From RYN-428 sp035551995 (GTDB taxonomy: Bacteria > Planctomycetota > Phycisphaerae > Tepidisphaerales > Tepidisphaeraceae): a DNA stretch of 64,000 nucleotides. The stretch is from the NCBI GenBank assembly GCA_035551995.1, contig DASZME010000078.1:1-64000 (forward strand), read 5' to 3'. Below the pieces are notes generated by a model. The model worked only from the letters and a program-made list of their open reading frames with translations, searched no databases and was not told where the DNA came from. The position numbers and the translations under genes are program-made. Of the stretch, positions 8,328-17,351 are shown one piece after another. Each line of letters starts with the position of its first letter. Position 1 is the first letter of the stretch.

Positions 8328-8659
8328 CGATGGGCATGAACATTTTTCCCGGGGATCGATGTAGATGCCATGAACGAGTTGGTTCGGCGAGCCCTGATCT
8401 ACACCCGATCAGGTATGAAAAACACCGAACCCGTTCTTCGTCCGCCTTTAATGAAAACCAGGAGTGGAAGGAGGGCCCGCGCCGGCGGCGAAATGACTCC
8501 CCTCCGCAAGACGCAAGACGCATCGGCCAGGATTTTCGGCGCCTTGACGACCTTTCATAGCGGGGCGGCCATTTTCGCCCACGGCAGCCTGCCGACAACG
8601 ACATAAACGGTGGTCGAATACGCCCACCCACGAGATCAACCCGAATAAACGCGCACGCG
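8328..8659. other. Convergent intergenic region with nested hairpin
   Basis: This 332-bp gap lies between the converging fdhD and UbiA genes. It holds a two-tier inverted repeat: the outer arms GGTTCGG (8381-8387) and CCGAACC (8425-8431) enclose inner arms CCTGATC (8393-8399) and GATCAGG (8407-8413). It could serve as a bidirectional terminator, though no T-run follows. No convincing gene was found; short open frames here lack ribosome-binding sites and recognisable motifs. Confidence 0.4.
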
Positions 8660-10132
8660 CTATCGCCGATGGAGTGAAGCGATCACCACCACGGCGGCGA
8701 CAAGAATTCCGCACAGATAGCTTCTGTAGTCTCGAATTGCAAAGACGATCGGGTCGTCATGCAGCGAGCGCCTTCGGGCGATGAACCAGACACGGGTGAT
8801 CCAATACAACAGAATCGGCGCGACGAGCCAAAGCGCCTGCGGATGGCCATAGAGTTGCGATACGCGGGCGTCGCTCAAGTAGTTGCAGAAGACCAGTACC
8901 GCCAGGTATCCGCTGGACGGTCCGACGCTTTCGATGACGCGCAGATCGCGAACTTCGTAGGCCCGGCCGGTGATTTTCGCTTCGCCGGCGTCCTCGACGG
9001 CGATCAATTCCGAATAGCGCTTGGCAAAGGCAAGACTCAGGAAAAAAAACATCGAAAACGCCAGCAGCCACATGGTGAGTTGAACGTCCACCGCCGCCGC
9101 CCCGGCGATAATGCGGAGGGTGTACAAGCCGGCGAGCAGGATTACGTCGACCAGCAGTTTCCGTTTGAGCCAGAACGAATAGGCGGTGGTCATCGCCAGA
9201 TAAGTCGCCAGCCACACGGAAAACCGCCACGGAATCGCCAGGGTCAGCGCGAACGCGAATATCAGCGCTCCCGCCGCCACCATCAGGCCTGCCGGCACGG
9301 AAACTTCGCCGGCGGCGAACGGGCGTTTGCATTTGGCGTGATGGCGGCGGTCGCTTTCCAGATCGAGCAGGTCGTTGATGATGTAGATCGCCGACGCGCA
9401 GGCGCTAAACGACCAGAACGCATATACGGCATCGGAGAACATCGCCCAGTTCTTGACATGCTCGGCGGGGAGCAGCAGCGGAATGAACAGGAGAAGATTC
9501 TTCACCCACTGATGCGGCCGCATCGCCCGGATCATCGGCTTCAATCCGCCGGCGGCGGGAAAAACCCGCTGCGGCGCGCAGACGGCGCGCGCGGCCGCCA
9601 GCGCGCCGCGGCGTCCCTCCACCACATACGCCCGGCGCGCGGACTTCCAGATCGACCGATCGGCCACCGCGTCGCCGACGTAATCAAAATTCCCCGCGCC
9701 AAACCGCCGTTCCAGTTCCGCGAGTTTGGCCGGTCCCTTGAGGTTGCGTCCGTCTCCGCTGGCGATCACTTCGTCAAATCCGCCGACGTGATCGGCCACC
9801 GCCTCGGCGACGGATCGATGCGCCGCGGTCGCCAGAACGATTGTTCTGCCGGAGGCTTTTTCCGATCGCATCAATTCGACGACGTCTTTGCGATACGGCA
9901 ACAGCCGCACGTCGATCGATACGCGCCGGGCCACTTGTTCCTTGAGCGTCGCTCTCCCCGCCAGAATCCATCCGGGCACGCGCAACAGCGCCGCCGGTTT
10001 TTCACGGATTAATAGCAGCGTCGCTTCCCACAGGCTGTCCGTGGCGATCAGCGTACCGTCCATGTCGATACATAACGGCGGCTGGCCGACACTCGGCTCG
10101 GCATGATGTAATTCGACGCTGATTTCCGCCAT
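8660..10132 (-). CDS. HAD-hydrolase / UbiA prenyltransferase fusion
   Basis: Two-domain membrane protein of 490 aa. The N-terminal ~200 residues are a HAD phosphatase-like domain with the nucleophile motif CIDMDGTLIATDS, and VLATAAHRSVAEAV as motif II. The C-terminal ~290 residues are a UbiA-type intramembrane prenyltransferase: RPHQWVKNLLLF, the metal-binding Asp-rich motif YIINDLLDLESDRRH, and seven to nine hydrophobic helices. It most resembles decaprenyl-phosphate phosphoribosyltransferase-type UbiA proteins, which attach a sugar phosphate to a polyprenyl phosphate; a HAD domain could remove the resulting phosphate. The gene begins 8 bp after the glycoside hydrolase gene, so they are likely one operon. 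The exact substrate is inferred. Confidence 0.9.
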   Translation of the reverse strand: MAEISVELHHAEPSVGQPPLCIDMDGTLIATDSLWEATLLLIREKPAALLRVPGWILAGRATLKEQVARRVSIDVRLLPYRKDVVELMRSEKASGRTIVLATAAHRSVAEAVADHVGGFDEVIASGDGRNLKGPAKLAELERRFGAGNFDYVGDAVADRSIWKSARRAYVVEGRRGALAAARAVCAPQRVFPAAGGLKPMIRAMRPHQWVKNLLLFIPLLLPAEHVKNWAMFSDAVYAFWSFSACASAIYIINDLLDLESDRRHHAKCKRPFAAGEVSVPAGLMVAAGALIFAFALTLAIPWRFSVWLATYLAMTTAYSFWLKRKLLVDVILLAGLYTLRIIAGAAAVDVQLTMWLLAFSMFFFLSLAFAKRYSELIAVEDAGEAKITGRAYEVRDLRVIESVGPSSGYLAVLVFCNYLSDARVSQLYGHPQALWLVAPILLYWITRVWFIARRRSLHDDPIVFAIRDYRSYLCGILVAAVVVIASLHRR

Positions 10133-10140
10133 CGTTAAAC

Positions 10141-11367
10141 CTACATTTTCCCAAACCGCTCATACATCATCCGATTGTACGCCGCCGGGTCCTTGTAAAA
10201 GGCATCGGCGCTGACCGCAAGCGTCACGGTCCGCTCGGCCTCCTGCACGCGCGGCCCGGTTTTGATGAAATCGCCCACCGCCTTACCCATCGGCTTTAGA
10301 CTACCGTCGGCCCGCCACAACCCGAAAAACCGCTCGTACAACTGCAGATCGCACGGCGGCCGATTCCACAAACTCGAATCATAATCGGGGAAACACCAGC
10401 AAAACGCTCCAAGCGCCCCCATCCGATGCAATCGCGGCAACACGCCCGCATAATATTCCGCCGCGTCGGATTCAGAGGCGAAAAAGGACCGACGCACGGT
10501 TCCATCCCACATCGGCAAATCGGTCCATCGGCTTGGACCGTCCGGCCATTGGGTGTTGACGCCAAACTCCTCGTACAACACCGCCCGCCCCGCCAAGGCC
10601 GCAGTGAGCGCGCAGGTGAACGGAACGTAATCCACGTCCAACGGCTTGCGAGCCAGCGGATGATAGATCGAATAACCGTGCATGACGGAAATATCGGTGA
10701 CCTTCGCGATCCGGTCGACGCGCAGACCGACGTCGCCGTCGAGGCTGGCCGAGTGCAATCCGATCAAGGCGGGATGATGTGGATCGACCGATTTAATCGT
10801 CGCGATTCGGTCGGCCACCCATTTCGTTCCCGTTTGCGCGTCGGGCGGTCGGCAAAAAAGATCGGGCTCATTGCCAAGGCTCCACGCCCAGATGGCCGGG
10901 TGATCTTTCAACTCGCCGCAGACCGTGCGGAGTTGCAGGTCTTGGGCGTCGATGACGAACGGCTCGGTGTATACGTTGTGGATTTGCGTCGGCGATCCGG
11001 AATTTCGCGTCAGGCTCACTACCTGCCGATCGCCCGGCTGAATCGGATTTTTCGAAAGCAGCCAATCCGGCGCCCAATTCGGCCCGCTCATATGCCCGGT
11101 GAAAAAAGTAGGCTGAAGCTTTAATCCGCGCTCGGCGGCGATATCGCAGACCGTCCGCAAGTCACCCAGCGCCCGGGAATCGATCCGCGTCGGCGCCGGT
11201 TGAAAACTTTCCCATAGAAGAAACAGCCGAACGTGGGTCAGTCCAAGCTCGGCGATCATCGAAAATTCTTCGCGAACCTCCCCGGCGTCGAAGTCCGACC
11301 ACCAATACATCGCTTTTTTCCGCGGCCAATAATTGATGCCCATGAGAAAAGGATCGCCGATCGACAT
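10141..11367 (-). CDS. Glycoside hydrolase, GH5-like (clan A)
   Basis: Predicted TIM-barrel glycosidase of 408 aa with no signal peptide, so possibly cytoplasmic. Retaining-enzyme landmarks are present: HVRLFLLWESFQ on an early strand, the acid/base in WSLGNEPD (E167) and the likely nucleophile in LYEEFGV (E267). The ATG at 11367 was chosen because a strong ribosome-binding site (GGAGGCGG) lies immediately upstream; an 18-codon upstream extension is less likely. It precedes the HAD-UbiA gene by 8 bp on the same strand. Substrate is unknown; GH5 and related mannanase-like enzymes are the nearest match from motifs. Confidence 0.85.
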   Translation of the reverse strand: MSIGDPFLMGINYWPRKKAMYWWSDFDAGEVREEFSMIAELGLTHVRLFLLWESFQPAPTRIDSRALGDLRTVCDIAAERGLKLQPTFFTGHMSGPNWAPDWLLSKNPIQPGDRQVVSLTRNSGSPTQIHNVYTEPFVIDAQDLQLRTVCGELKDHPAIWAWSLGNEPDLFCRPPDAQTGTKWVADRIATIKSVDPHHPALIGLHSASLDGDVGLRVDRIAKVTDISVMHGYSIYHPLARKPLDVDYVPFTCALTAALAGRAVLYEEFGVNTQWPDGPSRWTDLPMWDGTVRRSFFASESDAAEYYAGVLPRLHRMGALGAFCWCFPDYDSSLWNRPPCDLQLYERFFGLWRADGSLKPMGKAVGDFIKTGPRVQEAERTVTLAVSADAFYKDPAAYNRMMYERFGKM

Positions 11368-11543
11368 TCCGCCTCCGATTGAAAAGATAAATCCGCGTTC
11401 GCATCGACCGGCGAGCAACAACCAACCAGCGACTGACGACTAACGACTGATTGTCCCGTATCGTACGCATCCAATCGCGTCATGAAAATACACGTTGGCC
11501 TCGCGGACCGATCTCGCCGATAGTTGAGGGGCAAGGAGTTTCA

Positions 11544-12542
11544 TTGTTTATTGTCGATGCACATCTGGACTTGGCTTACAACGCCGTTCGCGGCCGGGAC
11601 GTCAGCCGGCCGGCCATTGAACAAACGCCCGACGCCGAAGGCGTGCCGACCGTGGGGTTGCCGGACCTGAAGGCGGGTCACGTGGGCCTGATTTGCGCCA
11701 CGATCTTCTGCATGCCCGCGCTTGGAAATCAGCCCGGCTACACCACCGGCGACCAAGCCGCCGCCATGGCCAAAGAGCAATATTCGTGGTACTCGATGCA
11801 GGCCCGCGAGGGGAAAATGCGTTTTCTGCTCCGCCGATCCGAGGTGCCCATGTGCGACGGCAACGGCGGGCCGCAGGACGCCATTTTGCTTCTTGAAGGC
11901 GCCGACCCGATCCGAACGCCCGAAGAACTCACGACCTGGTTCAGCGCCGGCTTGCGCATTATCGGGCTTGCGTGGAAGCGAACGCGCTTGGCCGGCGGGA
12001 CGGGCGCTCCCGGGCCGCTGACGCTGGAAGGCATCGCCCTGGTTCACGCCATCGATCGGCTGGGCATCATCCACGACGTGTCGCATCTGGCCGAAGAATC
12101 GTTCTGGCAACTGCTCGACATCAGCCAGGGGCCAATCATCGCGTCACATTCAAATTGCCGATCGATCGTGCCGACCGATCGGCAGTTATCGGACGAGATG
12201 GCGCGGGAAATCTTTGCCCGCGGCGGCGTGATCGGGATCAATTTTTTCGACAAATTCCTCATCCCCCCCGCCGACCAGGGCCGCCGCCGGGCCCGGCTTA
12301 CCGACGTCGTCCGCCACGTCAAACACTTCTGCGATCTCGCCGGCGACGCAAGCCACGTCGGCCTCGGCACCGACATGGACGGAGGCCTTGGCCGCGAGCA
12401 GATCCCGCTGGAGATCGGAACGTCGGCGGACTTGCGCCGCGTCGCCGACGCCCTCAGCGGCGCCGGGTTCAGCGACCACGACGTCCGCGCGATCGTCGGA
12501 AAAAACTGGCTCCGTTATTTCCGCGACAATCTTCCCGCCTGA
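11544..12542 (+). CDS. Membrane dipeptidase, peptidase family M19
   Basis: Zinc dipeptidase of the renal-dipeptidase family (332 aa) that cleaves dipeptides, often including D-amino acids. The start is taken as TTG at 11544 because AAGGAG lies 5 bp upstream and the frame begins directly with the metal motif VDAHLDL (H and D ligands). Further ligands are E in LLLEGAD, H in HDVSHLAEESFW and H in ASHSNCRSI; GTDMDGG is the conserved C-terminal signature. The usual RN after the second histidine motif is DRQ here, a mild divergence. The gene is divergent from the glycoside hydrolase and converges on the FG-GAP gene with 1 bp between them. Confidence 0.9.
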   Translation: MFIVDAHLDLAYNAVRGRDVSRPAIEQTPDAEGVPTVGLPDLKAGHVGLICATIFCMPALGNQPGYTTGDQAAAMAKEQYSWYSMQAREGKMRFLLRRSEVPMCDGNGGPQDAILLLEGADPIRTPEELTTWFSAGLRIIGLAWKRTRLAGGTGAPGPLTLEGIALVHAIDRLGIIHDVSHLAEESFWQLLDISQGPIIASHSNCRSIVPTDRQLSDEMAREIFARGGVIGINFFDKFLIPPADQGRRRARLTDVVRHVKHFCDLAGDASHVGLGTDMDGGLGREQIPLEIGTSADLRRVADALSGAGFSDHDVRAIVGKNWLRYFRDNLPA

Positions 12543-12543
12543 C

Positions 12544-14485
12544 TCATCCCACCACGATCGGGCTTGTCGTCGCGAACGTGTTGTTCGCGGTATTCACGTC
12601 GCCAAGCGTATTGCTCGGATCGAGTTGGACGACGACGTAATACGAGCCGGCCGTGGCTGAAATAACTTTGCTCACGTGAATCCGAATGGTCTTGCCCGGC
12701 TTGATCGATATCTTCTTGGTCAGTGAATCGATGACCGTGCTTGCGGAGGTCACGCCGGCCGTGGTCGAAGCCTGGATCTGTATCGGCAACGCGCCGGCGG
12801 CAAGGGTCGTTCCGTCGTTGACGACGCTGAACGTGAAGCCCGCGCTGTGACCGGCTTTGGCCGCCTTGGGCGTTGCGACAAACGCGCCGGCCAGATCGAT
12901 CGCCGGCGCCACGACCGAAATGGTCGCGGCCGAGGCGCCGACGTTGGTGAGCTTCGACGGATCGGTAATCTCGGCGACGAGGTAATAGGGACCTTGAACT
13001 CCGGCCGGCAGCGACTTCACCGACAATGAAAACGTCTTGGACTTATGCGCCTTGATCGCGACATTGCCGCCGGCGGTCGCCAGGATCGGATCGCCGGTTT
13101 CTCCGGCGGCGGTGGTGGCCAGCACGAGATTCACCGTGACGGCGCCGGAAATGGTCGCCGCCGAGCTGTTCGTCACCGTCACGACTTCGTGCAACGGCGC
13201 AATCTTCCCGCCCGCCAACAGGGGCCCGGCAGGCGATTTGCCCGTCACGACCGGCGTCAGCGGCGAAACGGTCGGCGTTGGGGGCGGCGGAGTCACTGAA
13301 CCGGTGGTGGTATTCAGCGCGACGCCGACGCTGCTTTGCGAGGGCGACGCGAACGCGATGTCGCTCAGCCCGTCTCCGTTGAAATCGCCGGCGATCACCT
13401 GGGCCAGCGGCGGCGCCAGTTGCGTCGTGAAGATCGGCACCGCCGCGGCGAATGACCCGTCGCCGTTGCCCGGCAGCAGATCGAAGGCGCCAGCGGCGCT
13501 GATCAGGCCCAAATCGACCTGCGAAGAGCCGACGAACTTTCCCGTCACCACATCCTGCGGATCGATCGGCGTCGCGATCGGAGTGGCCGATGCGAAGGTC
13601 CCCGAGCCGCCGCCTTGATTGAGAAGGACCACCGCGGCGCCGGTCGTCGCGCCCGGCGTGCCGGCATCGCCGACCGCGACGATATCCGGCTGGGCGTCGC
13701 CGTTAACGTCGGCGACGGCGAAATCGTTGATGGACGTGAGCGTAGTTCCAAGGGTGTAAGGGACGGGGGTGACGAACGTTCCCGTGCCGGTATTCAATGC
13801 GACATACATCGAGCCATCCCCGCCGGCGATAAGCAAATCGGGGTGACCGTCGCCGTTGACGTCGGCGGCGATGACCTTGCGCGGCGACGGAACGCCGATT
13901 AAAGACTCGGCGGCGAATGAGCCGTTGCCCTTGTCGAACTGCACCTCGACCTGGTTTTGAGCCGGTTCGACGACGGCGATATCGTCGACATGATCGCCGT
14001 TAAAATCGGCGGCGGCGATGGACGTGGCGCCGCTCTGCCCGGCCAGGCCCGCGCCGACGCCGGGGGTGAAATTTCCGCGCCCGTCTCCGACGAACAAAAT
14101 CACCTGGTTATCGGTGGAATCGACCACGGCGATGTCGGCCTTGCCGTCGTTGTTGAAATCTCCCACGGCGACGCTGCCGGGCGTGCCGTTAAAAGGAAGA
14201 AGGGTGGGCGTGCCAAAAGCGCCGGCCGAGTTGATGTAAACCGCGATGACCGGAACTGTCGAGACGCTGGGACTGACCCCCGACACGACAAGGTCCGGAA
14301 GGCCATCGCCGTTGAAGTCCGCGCTGGCGACGCTGACGGCGCCCGCGATGCCGGCGTAAAAATTCGGACCCCCGAACGAAACGCTGAGATAAGCGCGCGG
14401 CTCAAGTCGATCGACCAGCGGCCGGCACGATTGTTCCCCCAGCGCCTGCCGGCGACGAGCCCTTTTTCCAGAACTTCGCTTCATG
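12544..14485 (-). CDS. LEPR-XLL surface protein with FG-GAP/VCBS repeats
   Basis: Exported protein of about 646 aa. After a basic start (MKRSSGKRARRRQ) comes LVDRLEPRAYLS, the planctomycete LEPR-XLL N-terminal motif. Then follow about seven FG-GAP-type repeats, recognisable by DFNGDGLPDLVVSG, DFNNDGKADIAVVD, DFNGDHVDDIAVVE, DVNGDGHPDLLIAG, DVNGDAQPDIVAVG and DFNGDGLSDIAFAS, which form a calcium-binding beta-propeller. The last ~230 residues are two CARDB-like beta-sandwich domains ending in DPSNTLGDVNTANNTF. Two ATGs fit the ribosome-binding site GGAG, at 14491 and 14485; the latter has better spacing. Likely a cell-surface adhesion or binding protein. Confidence 0.85.
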
Positions 14486-14759
14486 TCCATCACTCCTGAA
14501 AAACGCGTCTCTACGACAAGATGATCGAAAATCCCACGATGACCGCCAAGCCGGAGCCGCACGCCACGCGCACATCGTCGACGTCTTTGTCGCCCGGCGT
14601 CGTCAACATCTTCCAGAGAACAGTCGGCCGCACAAGAAACCGCCCGGCACGGGTCGGGGGTTGATTGTACGCTGGCCGCCGCGTTGGCGCCGAAAACGCC
14701 ATCGGATGCCGCCGGTATAAAATCGCGAATCGCCCGTCCTCTCGTCAAGGAAACCGGCT
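14486..14759. other. Divergent promoter region
   Basis: The 274-bp gap separates the leftward LEPR-XLL gene from the rightward caspase-like gene and should hold both promoters. I see no convincing -35/-10 pair, repeat or RNA gene. Confidence 0.4.
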
Positions 14760-16262
14760 ATGCTCATTTTCACACGGGATCGGATTGATGCCGTTGTCCC
14801 GCTTCTGGTATTGTCGTTTTTTGCCTTCCTCGCGCCCGCTCGCGCGGCAGACAGCTTCCTTGCCGTCGGCGGCGGGAATTCGCCGTCCAATAACCAGGTC
14901 TCTCTCGAGAAGAACATTTTATTTTTTCAGCGCGTTTTGACCGATTCGCTGGGCAAGACCGCGTCGGCCGACGTGTTGTTCAGCGACGGGATGGCCGGTT
15001 CGCGCGATTTGCAGTTTGTCCCGAACGACGATCCGCCGAAGGTCAATATTCTCCTCGCCCGCCTGTTCGGCTCCGAGGATGAAATTTACTATCGATACCG
15101 CGCGCACAAGTTGCCGGCCCGTCATGGACCGTCGACGCGCCGCGGGCTTGACGAATGGTTCAACGGCGCGGGGAAAAAACTCGGCGACGGCGATCGGCTG
15201 TTCATCTACTTCACCGGTCATGGCGGCTCGGGAAATCCCGCGCAAAACACCACCATCAGCATGTGGTGCGAACCGGTCATGCACGTCAAGGAATTTGTCG
15301 GCTACCTGGATCGTCTTTCTCCCAAAGTTCGCGTCGTTCTCATGATGGTTCAATGTCATTCCGGGGGATTTGCCGGGACCATCTTCAAGGACGGCAAGCC
15401 GGGCGGCGAGCTTTCGCCGGCGCGGCGATGCGGATTTTTCGCCACCACCTTCGACCGCAACGCCGCCGGATGCACTCCCGATACGGTGGAGGACGATTAC
15501 AAGGATTACTCCACCTACTTCTTCGCCGCCCTCGACGGCAAAACCCGCACCGGAAAAAAGGTTCCCGGCTGCGACCTCAACGGCGACGGGCACGTCAGCT
15601 TCGCCGAAGCCCATGCGTACGTATTGCTGAACTCCGACACGATCGATATTCCGACCACGACCTCCGAAGCCCTCCTTCGCAGTTACAGCAAAACCACCGG
15701 CGACGACGTCGCCAAGCCGCAAATGCCGTTCAAGACGCTCCTTGGTAAAAGCTCGCCATTACAGAAGAAGGTGCTGGAAGGTCTTTGCGATCAGCTTAAA
15801 CTCACCTCCGACGATCGCTTTGACGAAGCGAAACATCTCGAAGAGATTCTGGAATCGCAACGGAAAATCGCCGAGCAGGACCGCTCGAAGAAAACCGAGG
15901 AAGCCAGCCGATTGGCCGGCAGAATCCGCTCAAGATTGCTGCAAAAGTGGCCGGAACTGTCGAATCCCTGGCACCCGCGGATCGCGGAATTATTGAAGGC
16001 CGACGGCCCGAAGATTCAAACGGCCGTCGAGAGCGACAGCGATTATGCCCGCTGGGATCTGCTGCATCGCGATGCCGACCAGTTGTACGACAAGGCGCTT
16101 GACCTGGAGCGGCAATGGGTGAAATGCCAGCGCTGCGTCCGAGCGCTGACGACCGCCGCGTTAGCGCAGAATTTAGTCAAAGTCGCATCCCCGGCGATCG
16201 TGGAACGATATCACCAGATGGTTCAAGACGAATCGGGCACGCTATCGTCGCCGGAGCGATAA
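14760..16262 (+). CDS. Secreted caspase/legumain-like cysteine peptidase
   Basis: Exported protein of 500 aa with a signal peptide (hydrophobic LLVLSFFAFLAPARAADS). The peptidase domain has the clan CD dyad in the right order and context: H154 in IYFTGHGGSGN and C199 in VLMMVQCHSGGF, each after a hydrophobic strand, as in C13 legumain and C14 caspase families. CDLNGDGHVSFAEAHAY near residue 275 is an EF-hand/dockerin-like calcium loop. The C-terminal 200 residues are helical and highly charged (coiled-coil likely). It converges on the Bax-inhibitor-1 gene across a shared terminator. Substrate unknown. Confidence 0.8.
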   Translation: MLIFTRDRIDAVVPLLVLSFFAFLAPARAADSFLAVGGGNSPSNNQVSLEKNILFFQRVLTDSLGKTASADVLFSDGMAGSRDLQFVPNDDPPKVNILLARLFGSEDEIYYRYRAHKLPARHGPSTRRGLDEWFNGAGKKLGDGDRLFIYFTGHGGSGNPAQNTTISMWCEPVMHVKEFVGYLDRLSPKVRVVLMMVQCHSGGFAGTIFKDGKPGGELSPARRCGFFATTFDRNAAGCTPDTVEDDYKDYSTYFFAALDGKTRTGKKVPGCDLNGDGHVSFAEAHAYVLLNSDTIDIPTTTSEALLRSYSKTTGDDVAKPQMPFKTLLGKSSPLQKKVLEGLCDQLKLTSDDRFDEAKHLEEILESQRKIAEQDRSKKTEEASRLAGRIRSRLLQKWPELSNPWHPRIAELLKADGPKIQTAVESDSDYARWDLLHRDADQLYDKALDLERQWVKCQRCVRALTTAALAQNLVKVASPAIVERYHQMVQDESGTLSSPER

Positions 16263-16300
16263 CGCCGAATGAGATGCACATTCTGAGGATGTAAAGCATA

Positions 16301-16327
16301 GAGGCCGACGGAGTTCCCGTCGGCCTC
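16301..16327. terminator. Bidirectional intrinsic terminator
   Basis: A perfect 11-bp stem (GAGGCCGACGG / CCGTCGGCCTC) with a 5-base loop is followed by TCTTGC and AT-rich sequence. It lies between two converging genes and can serve both. Confidence 0.8.
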
Positions 16328-16359
16328 TCTTGCTATATATTCGCTGGATCAAGAAGTGC

Positions 16360-17097
16360 TTATCGGTTGCTGTTATTCCCCATGATGCGGAGAAGAAACA
16401 GGAACAGATTCAGGAAGTCGAGGTAAAGCGATAAGGCGCCGCTGATCGACATTCTCGCGGCGAGGGCGGCGTTGCCGCTGGTCTGGACGGCCCACTGCTT
16501 GAGCATCTGCGTGTCATAGGCGGTTAGTCCGACGAAGATCAGCACACCGATGTAATTGATGGCCACGTTCAGCATCGAGTTGTGCCAGAAGATGCTGACG
16601 ACCGACGCGATAATGATGCCGATCAACCCCATGAACAAGAGGCTGCCGAAGCCGCTGAGATCCTTCTTGGTCAGGAAGCCATAGAGGCTCATCGCTCCAA
16701 ACATTCCCGCAGTGACGGCGAATGCGCTGGCGAGCACGGCATGTGCGTAGAGGATAAAGATTCCCGACAGCACAATCCCGTTAATGCCTGCATAAAGCAG
16801 AAAAAGCATGGTGGCGACGGTCGCGTTCACTTTCTGAACCGCGGCGCTGATGACGCCCACCAACACCAGTTCCACAATGAACAAAAGCCAGATACCGCCG
16901 CCCAGTTGAATGAGAATGTGCGGGTTGGCGGCGACATACCAGGCAACGACGCCGGTGAGAGCCAACCCCGCGCACATCCAGGCATACACCGCGTTGAAGA
17001 ACGCGGCCACCGCCTGACCGCTCCCCTCAGCCGAGTAATCCAGTGGATAGGCTCCGGCCTGATTATACGAATTAAATTGATTGGGCGCTCGCGACAT
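16360..17097 (-). CDS. Bax inhibitor-1 / YccA family membrane protein
   Basis: Integral membrane protein of 245 aa of the BI-1/YccA/TMBIM family, seven hydrophobic helices. Family landmarks are WMCAGLALTGVVAWYVA on helix 1, FLTKKDLSGFGSLLFMGLIGI, and the C-terminal GLTAYDTQMLKQW and LSLYLDFLNLFLFLLRIMG; the conserved aspartates of the last helices form the pH-sensing calcium-leak site in known members. The start at 17097 has GAGGAA about 8 bp upstream; a 22-codon upstream extension is unlikely. Bacterial members include YccA, which guards against FtsH-dependent degradation of jammed SecY. Confidence 0.94.
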   Translation of the reverse strand: MSRAPNQFNSYNQAGAYPLDYSAEGSGQAVAAFFNAVYAWMCAGLALTGVVAWYVAANPHILIQLGGGIWLLFIVELVLVGVISAAVQKVNATVATMLFLLYAGINGIVLSGIFILYAHAVLASAFAVTAGMFGAMSLYGFLTKKDLSGFGSLLFMGLIGIIIASVVSIFWHNSMLNVAINYIGVLIFVGLTAYDTQMLKQWAVQTSGNAALAARMSISGALSLYLDFLNLFLFLLRIMGNNSNR

Positions 17098-17351
17098 CGT
17101 AATTTCCTCTCGTAAAGCGACCTCTCGGTCTTGGCCATTATAGGCACGTTGATTATACGGCAAATCCGCTTCGCGAATAGACGTTCATTCGCAGTCGTGG
17201 AAATCACGGCCGAGACGAGTCTGCCGCGAATTATTCAGCTGTCGCTCGCGAAATCCCGCATCGGCTCGCTCGTCTTAGTCTCTGAAACCACATTCTGACG
17301 CGAGCGAAGTAAGGCAATACGCCACGTGAAAATAGTTTAATCGGAGGAAAC

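Noticed and set aside
8759..10012. Long open frame on the plus strand opposite the HAD-UbiA gene
   Set aside because: Arg/Gln/Asp-rich translation without domains; a shadow of GC-rich codons of a well-supported gene on the other strand.
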